NCBI GenBank assembly: GCA_964610345.1
Contig: CAZSVQ010000030.1
Coordinates: forward strand, 1 to 8,335
Source of the DNA: HK-STAS-PATE-36 sp964610345
Lineage (GTDB): Bacteria; Patescibacteriota; Saccharimonadia; Saccharimonadales; JAGQNJ01
Direction of reading: 5' to 3'
Length of the DNA stretch: 8,335 nt
Shown here: positions 5,928-8,335 of the stretch, piece by piece
How the letters are laid out: every line of letters starts with the position of its first letter
How positions within the stretch are numbered: the first letter of the stretch is position 1
The notes under the pieces: generated by a model
Databases searched by the model: none
What the model saw: the letters and a program-made list of their open reading frames with translations, nothing else
Told to the model about the DNA's origin: nothing
Translations under genes and position numbers: made by a program

Positions 5928-7589
5928 ATGCTTCAAAAACACAAATTAACACTAACACTTCCTATTTTTATAATTATTGGTTTTGTTTTGTTATCGCCAA
6001 ACAATAGTGAAGTAAAACCTACCGCACAGAATGAGCAAACCAATCAATTGCAAGCTCTAACCACTGAGACACAAAAAAGTGATTCAAATAATCAAATCCA
6101 AGACACCCAATCTACGCCCAATGCTAGGCAATCAAGTCAAACTAAAAATCAACATTATACTTCACCTACGTTAAAATCAAGCCCAAATTACCAGCAAGTT
6201 CCGTATTATTTATTGGCAACGGTTAACGATCCACTATTTGGTACAAGTTGGCATCATAGCAAAATTCAAACTGATCGTGGTTGGGATTTGTCTACTGGCT
6301 CGTCTTCTGCAACGGTTGCCGTAATTGATACTGGTTTTGAACTCAATCACGAAGATTTGTCTAGCAAATGGTATCAAAACAATGGTGAAATTGGCCAAAC
6401 AAATGGTGACGATTTTTGTTGGACTGGTTCGCCAATTGAAAAATCTACCAACAATTGTGATGATGACCAAAATGGTTATGTTGATGACTGGCGAGGTTTT
6501 GACTTTTTTTACGCAGACAACAACCCGCAAGCTGGCCAAGTAAACCCAACCGGTGAAGGCACAGCTCATGGTTCGCTAGTTTCTGGTACCATTGGCGCAG
6601 TCGCCAACAATAATAAAGGTTCGGCTGGCATTGACCAAAATGTTAAAATTCTACCTCTTCAAGTATTTAGTGATGACGGCGAAGCGTTTACAGATGATTT
6701 AGTATCTGCCATAGACTATGCAACCGATATGAATGTAAATGTCATAAACCTTAGCTTGGGTTCTGACCAATATGACGCAACCCTTTTAAGTGCAATTAAT
6801 CGTGCCCGTACAAATGGCACATTAGTTGTGGCAGCTAGTGGCAATTGTGCTCTTAACGACAAGCCAATTTGCAACAATTTAAGTGCACCCGGGCGCATGA
6901 CCTACCCTGCACTTTATGACAACGTTATAGCTGTTGGTGCTACGACTAGCACTGATCAACGCGCCAGCTTTTCTAGCTATGGCTCCCAATTAGATATAGT
7001 TGCCCCGGGTAACTCCATTGGACCTTTACCAATTTATAACAATGGTGCAGTAAATTCATACGCAATAGCTAGTGGTACGTCATTTGCATCACCGTTAGTA
7101 GCTGGCTTAGCTTCTGTTTTAATAGCCCAAAATCCTAACGCCAGCCTTTCGCAGTTAGAAGAAATACTGATAAAAAGCACTGATAAAATTTCCGCAATGA
7201 ACGGCCAAACTTTTACAAACGAATTCGGCAATGGTCGGATCAATGCCCATAAAGCTACCTTATTAGGTTTAGCCAAAACCCAAGAAAACTTACTTGGTAA
7301 TAATTTAACATCTCCCCGCCAGCCAGCTGTTGGCAAAATTTGGCGATCCGTTACTGGAAATGTTGGCCATAATGAGGTCATCTTGGTTGGTTGTCGAATA
7401 TTTGATGCCGATATCTGCTCTGTTACTGCAGAAAACAATGGGATCTATCGCTTTAACCCTGGCACCCTGCAAAAGAATGATGTAATTCAATATATATTCA
7501 TTAATGGATCAAGCTTACCAAATGGAAGCTCTAGCATAAGCGTTCACAATCACGAATACGCCACTCAAGTTTCAACTTTGATTAAATAA
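5928..7589 (+). CDS. Secreted or membrane-anchored subtilisin-family (S8) serine protease
   Basis: 553 residues from the ATG at 5928. A basic start and hydrophobic stretch (about 7-23) form a signal peptide or anchor without a lipobox. Residues 24-85 are a Gln/Asn/Thr/Ser-rich linker, perhaps a wall-spanning spacer or short propeptide. The peptidase domain (about 100-450) has Asp134 (VIDTGFELNHEDL), His214 (GTAHGSLVSG), oxyanion Asn306 (AASGN) and Ser385 (SGTSFASPLVAG), so all catalytic residues are present. DDDQNGYVDDWRGFDFF (178-194) resembles the calcium-binding insert of this family. Six cysteines fall in three close pairs (164/177, 307/315, 489/497), which suggests disulfides and an exported location. 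The C-terminal 90 residues form an unrecognised, probably beta-rich domain; no sorting motif is seen. The longer GTG-started frame from 5895 is rejected because its start overlaps the -10 box. It is transcribed divergently from lemA. Substrate is unknown. Confidence 0.93.
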   Translation: MLQKHKLTLTLPIFIIIGFVLLSPNNSEVKPTAQNEQTNQLQALTTETQKSDSNNQIQDTQSTPNARQSSQTKNQHYTSPTLKSSPNYQQVPYYLLATVNDPLFGTSWHHSKIQTDRGWDLSTGSSSATVAVIDTGFELNHEDLSSKWYQNNGEIGQTNGDDFCWTGSPIEKSTNNCDDDQNGYVDDWRGFDFFYADNNPQAGQVNPTGEGTAHGSLVSGTIGAVANNNKGSAGIDQNVKILPLQVFSDDGEAFTDDLVSAIDYATDMNVNVINLSLGSDQYDATLLSAINRARTNGTLVVAASGNCALNDKPICNNLSAPGRMTYPALYDNVIAVGATTSTDQRASFSSYGSQLDIVAPGNSIGPLPIYNNGAVNSYAIASGTSFASPLVAGLASVLIAQNPNASLSQLEEILIKSTDKISAMNGQTFTNEFGNGRINAHKATLLGLAKTQENLLGNNLTSPRQPAVGKIWRSVTGNVGHNEVILVGCRIFDADICSVTAENNGIYRFNPGTLQKNDVIQYIFINGSSLPNGSSSISVHNHEYATQVSTLIK

Positions 7590-7626
7590 AAACCGAACAC
7601 TGATTTGAGTTATTGTAATAAATTTC

Positions 7627-7671
7627 AATGGTGTCCCTATATAACGAAACTAAAACCCTATTTTAAGAAAA
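7627..7671. repeat. Copy A of a diverged 45-base direct repeat
   Basis: Shares the opening AATGGTGTCC exactly with copy B, and further blocks (CTA.AACC, TATTTT, GAAAA) in the same order. It lies 38 bases after the protease stop. Confidence 0.65.
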
Positions 7672-7729
7672 TTTAGTAAACTTCATAAGCACTTCTGATT
7701 TTTCAACTAAAAAATGATGGCAGATACTC

Positions 7730-7751
7730 AAAAAATCGCCCGAATGGGCGA
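7730..7751 (-). terminator. Minus-strand intrinsic terminator with no minus-strand gene upstream
   Basis: A 6-base perfect stem (TCGCCC 7736-7741, GGGCGA 7746-7751) with a GAAT loop on the plus strand. Read on the minus strand the stem is followed at once by six T (7735-7730), a textbook intrinsic terminator. On the plus strand the T-run (7761-7765) is about 10 bases away, so it is a weaker terminator for the protease gene, although it may serve both. Confidence 0.6.
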
Positions 7752-7772
7752 AGAATTGAATTTTTACTCTGA

Positions 7773-7817
7773 AATGGTGTCCTTGTACGACAAGGCTAGA
7801 ACCTATTTTGAGGAAAA
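7773..7817. repeat. Copy B of a diverged 45-base direct repeat, with internal hairpin
   Basis: Starts 146 bases after copy A. It contains a perfect small hairpin (CCTTGT 7781-7786, ACAAGG 7790-7795, loop ACG) that copy A lacks. Confidence 0.65.
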
Positions 7818-7832
7818 CGCCTGAAAAGCACA

Positions 7833-7983
7833 GCCCCGCCGTTTGCCAGCCAAAGGCTGACCCGCCCCGCCAGCCCTGACTTTTACAAATTTTTTGAATT
7901 TTCTCCCGCCGGATTTCTTTTTTTGGTTGAGAAAAAGTCAGGTCTGTCGGGTCGGCTGCCCACAAGGGCAGAAACGGCGTGGC
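7833..7983 (+). ncRNA. Candidate structured RNA: three nested stems in one long GC-rich hairpin
   Basis: Stem 1 pairs 7837-7844 with 7972-7979 (8 perfect), continuing past one mismatch to 7833-7835 with 7981-7983. Stem 2 pairs 7855-7864 with 7948-7957 (10 pairs, two of them G-U on the plus strand). Stem 3 pairs 7875-7884 with 7933-7942 (10 perfect). They nest in register around an AT-rich loop (7885-7932). A local hairpin (7956-7961 with 7966-7971) could compete with the edge of stem 2. The two G-U pairs become A-C mismatches on the other strand, favouring a plus-strand RNA. It does not match the hallmarks I know for tmRNA, SRP RNA or RNase P RNA. A DNA repeat with no RNA role is the main alternative. 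Confidence 0.4.
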
Positions 7984-8002
7984 GGTCGGTGGTTTTTTGG
8001 TA

Positions 8003-8029
8003 TTGATTTCGTATAAATTATGGTAGAAT
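8003..8029 (+). promoter_or_regulatory. Probable promoter of the right-edge gene, extended -10
   Basis: TAGAAT (8024-8029) is preceded by TGG, giving an extended -10 (TGnTAGAAT). TTGATT (8003-8008) is the nearest -35 match, with a short 15-base spacer that an extended -10 can tolerate. Transcription would start near 8036, leaving a leader of about 42 bases. Confidence 0.55.
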
Positions 8030-8077
8030 ATCTTTAGATACAGTAAAAACGAAAATTAAAACAGAAAAGAGTTAAAA

Positions 8078-8335
8078 ATGAGTGAAGATTTCCCTCAACC
8101 ACACCCAGATGAATTACAGCAAGTCCAGCCACAGCATATAGAAGTTGTGAGCGATGAGTCAGCCCAGCACTTTAATCATGGCGAGCAAGTAGATATTGCA
8201 CCACAAAGTTTGGACTTACAGACCGATGAGTGGACGCACGCACTCGCTGAAGCCCCTATTTATAAAAAATTCGGTAAAGTACATGCCGAAGTTGCGCAGG
8301 GGGGTGAAACACTGCAAACCGTATTAGCTGACGGT
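8078..8335 (+). CDS. Acidic, Gln-rich protein of unknown function, 3' end outside the window
   Basis: Open from the ATG at 8078 to the right edge, 86 codons without a stop. I do not recognise the family. The first 55 residues are acidic and rich in Gln, His and Pro (MSEDFPQPHPDELQQ) and look disordered. A more ordered part begins near 56 (WTHALAEAPIYKKFGKVHAE) and runs into GGETLQTVLADG. No signal peptide or membrane helix is seen, so it is probably cytosolic. A weak AAGAG site (8066-8070) lies 7 bases before the ATG. An extended -10 promoter upstream and a start codon consistent with it support a real gene. Confidence 0.75.
   Translation, partial: MSEDFPQPHPDELQQVQPQHIEVVSDESAQHFNHGEQVDIAPQSLDLQTDEWTHALAEAPIYKKFGKVHAEVAQGGETLQTVLADG

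Larger units (their letters stand above)
7590..8077. other. Long intergenic region with repeats and structure, no convincing gene
   Basis: This is by far the longest stretch without a gene here, in DNA where neighbours otherwise touch. It contains two diverged copies of a 45-base repeat, a minus-strand terminator, a GC-rich nested hairpin, a T6 tract (7993-7998) and a promoter for the downstream gene. A minus-strand frame of 100 codons crosses it (7663-7965), but it has a TTG start, no ribosome site and a composition following the repeats. Confidence 0.7.

Noticed and set aside
6234..6569. Minus-strand reading frame within the S8 protease
   Set aside because: It overlaps the catalytic domain of a clear protease gene and shows no family features.
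7663..7965. Minus-strand 100-codon reading frame across the repeat region
   Set aside because: TTG start without a ribosome site; it runs through the terminator hairpin, repeat copy B and the GC-rich nested stems, so its protein sequence mirrors those elements. It could still turn up as a repeated spurious frame in related genomes.
7833..7983. Identification of the nested hairpin as SRP RNA, tmRNA or RNase P RNA
   Set aside because: A GTCAGG string recalls SRP RNA, but the GGAAG-type apical loop is missing; no tmRNA tag frame with terminal CCA and no RNase P core were found.
1..8335. CRISPR array, tRNA or rRNA genes, insertion sequence or prophage
   Set aside because: No regularly spaced repeats, no cloverleaf with acceptor end, no transposase or phage-like reading frame was seen on either strand.

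Overview
The window is AT-rich, densely packed bacterial DNA using the standard bacterial code; TGA is a true stop in at least three genes, which argues against lineages that recode UGA. Gene content fits a Patescibacteria/CPR genome, most likely a Saccharibacteria relative, assembled from metagenomic data: it has a minimal lemA-htpX envelope cluster, a divergent NAD-dependent DNA ligase, Asn/Gln/Ser-rich secreted linkers, and two 10-N scaffold gaps. This assignment is inference from gene style, not from a marker gene.

Layout. Bases 1-1027 (+) hold the 3' part of a ferric-reductase/NADPH-oxidase-type flavoprotein, overlapped by 4 bases by a membrane-anchored cytochrome b5-like protein. Together they look like an electron-transfer pair that could carry reducing power from cytosolic NAD(P)H to the outer face of the membrane. 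A hairpin terminator and a GC-rich inverted-repeat element separate them from the convergent next block.

Bases 1182-5805 (-) form one tight five-gene run, read lemA, an 87-residue unknown, htpX, a multi-pass membrane protein and ligA. Every junction is adjacent or overlapping (TAA-T-ATG, TAA-ATG, TAA-ATG, ATGA). A good promoter and Shine-Dalgarno site precede lemA and show that its start is at 5805. The membrane protein is interrupted by two assembly gaps. The ligase has lost all four zinc-finger cysteines.

Bases 5928-7589 (+) encode a secreted subtilisin-family (S8) serine protease with a complete Asp-His-Ser triad, transcribed divergently from lemA. Thus the surface protease and the LemA/HtpX envelope set share one 122-base intergenic region.

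Bases 7590-8077 carry no convincing gene. They contain a diverged 45-base direct repeat, a minus-strand intrinsic terminator, and a GC-rich element in which three nested stems fold about 140 bases into one long hairpin, possibly an unannotated structured RNA. An extended -10 promoter then leads to the start of an acidic, Gln-rich unknown protein that runs off the right edge.
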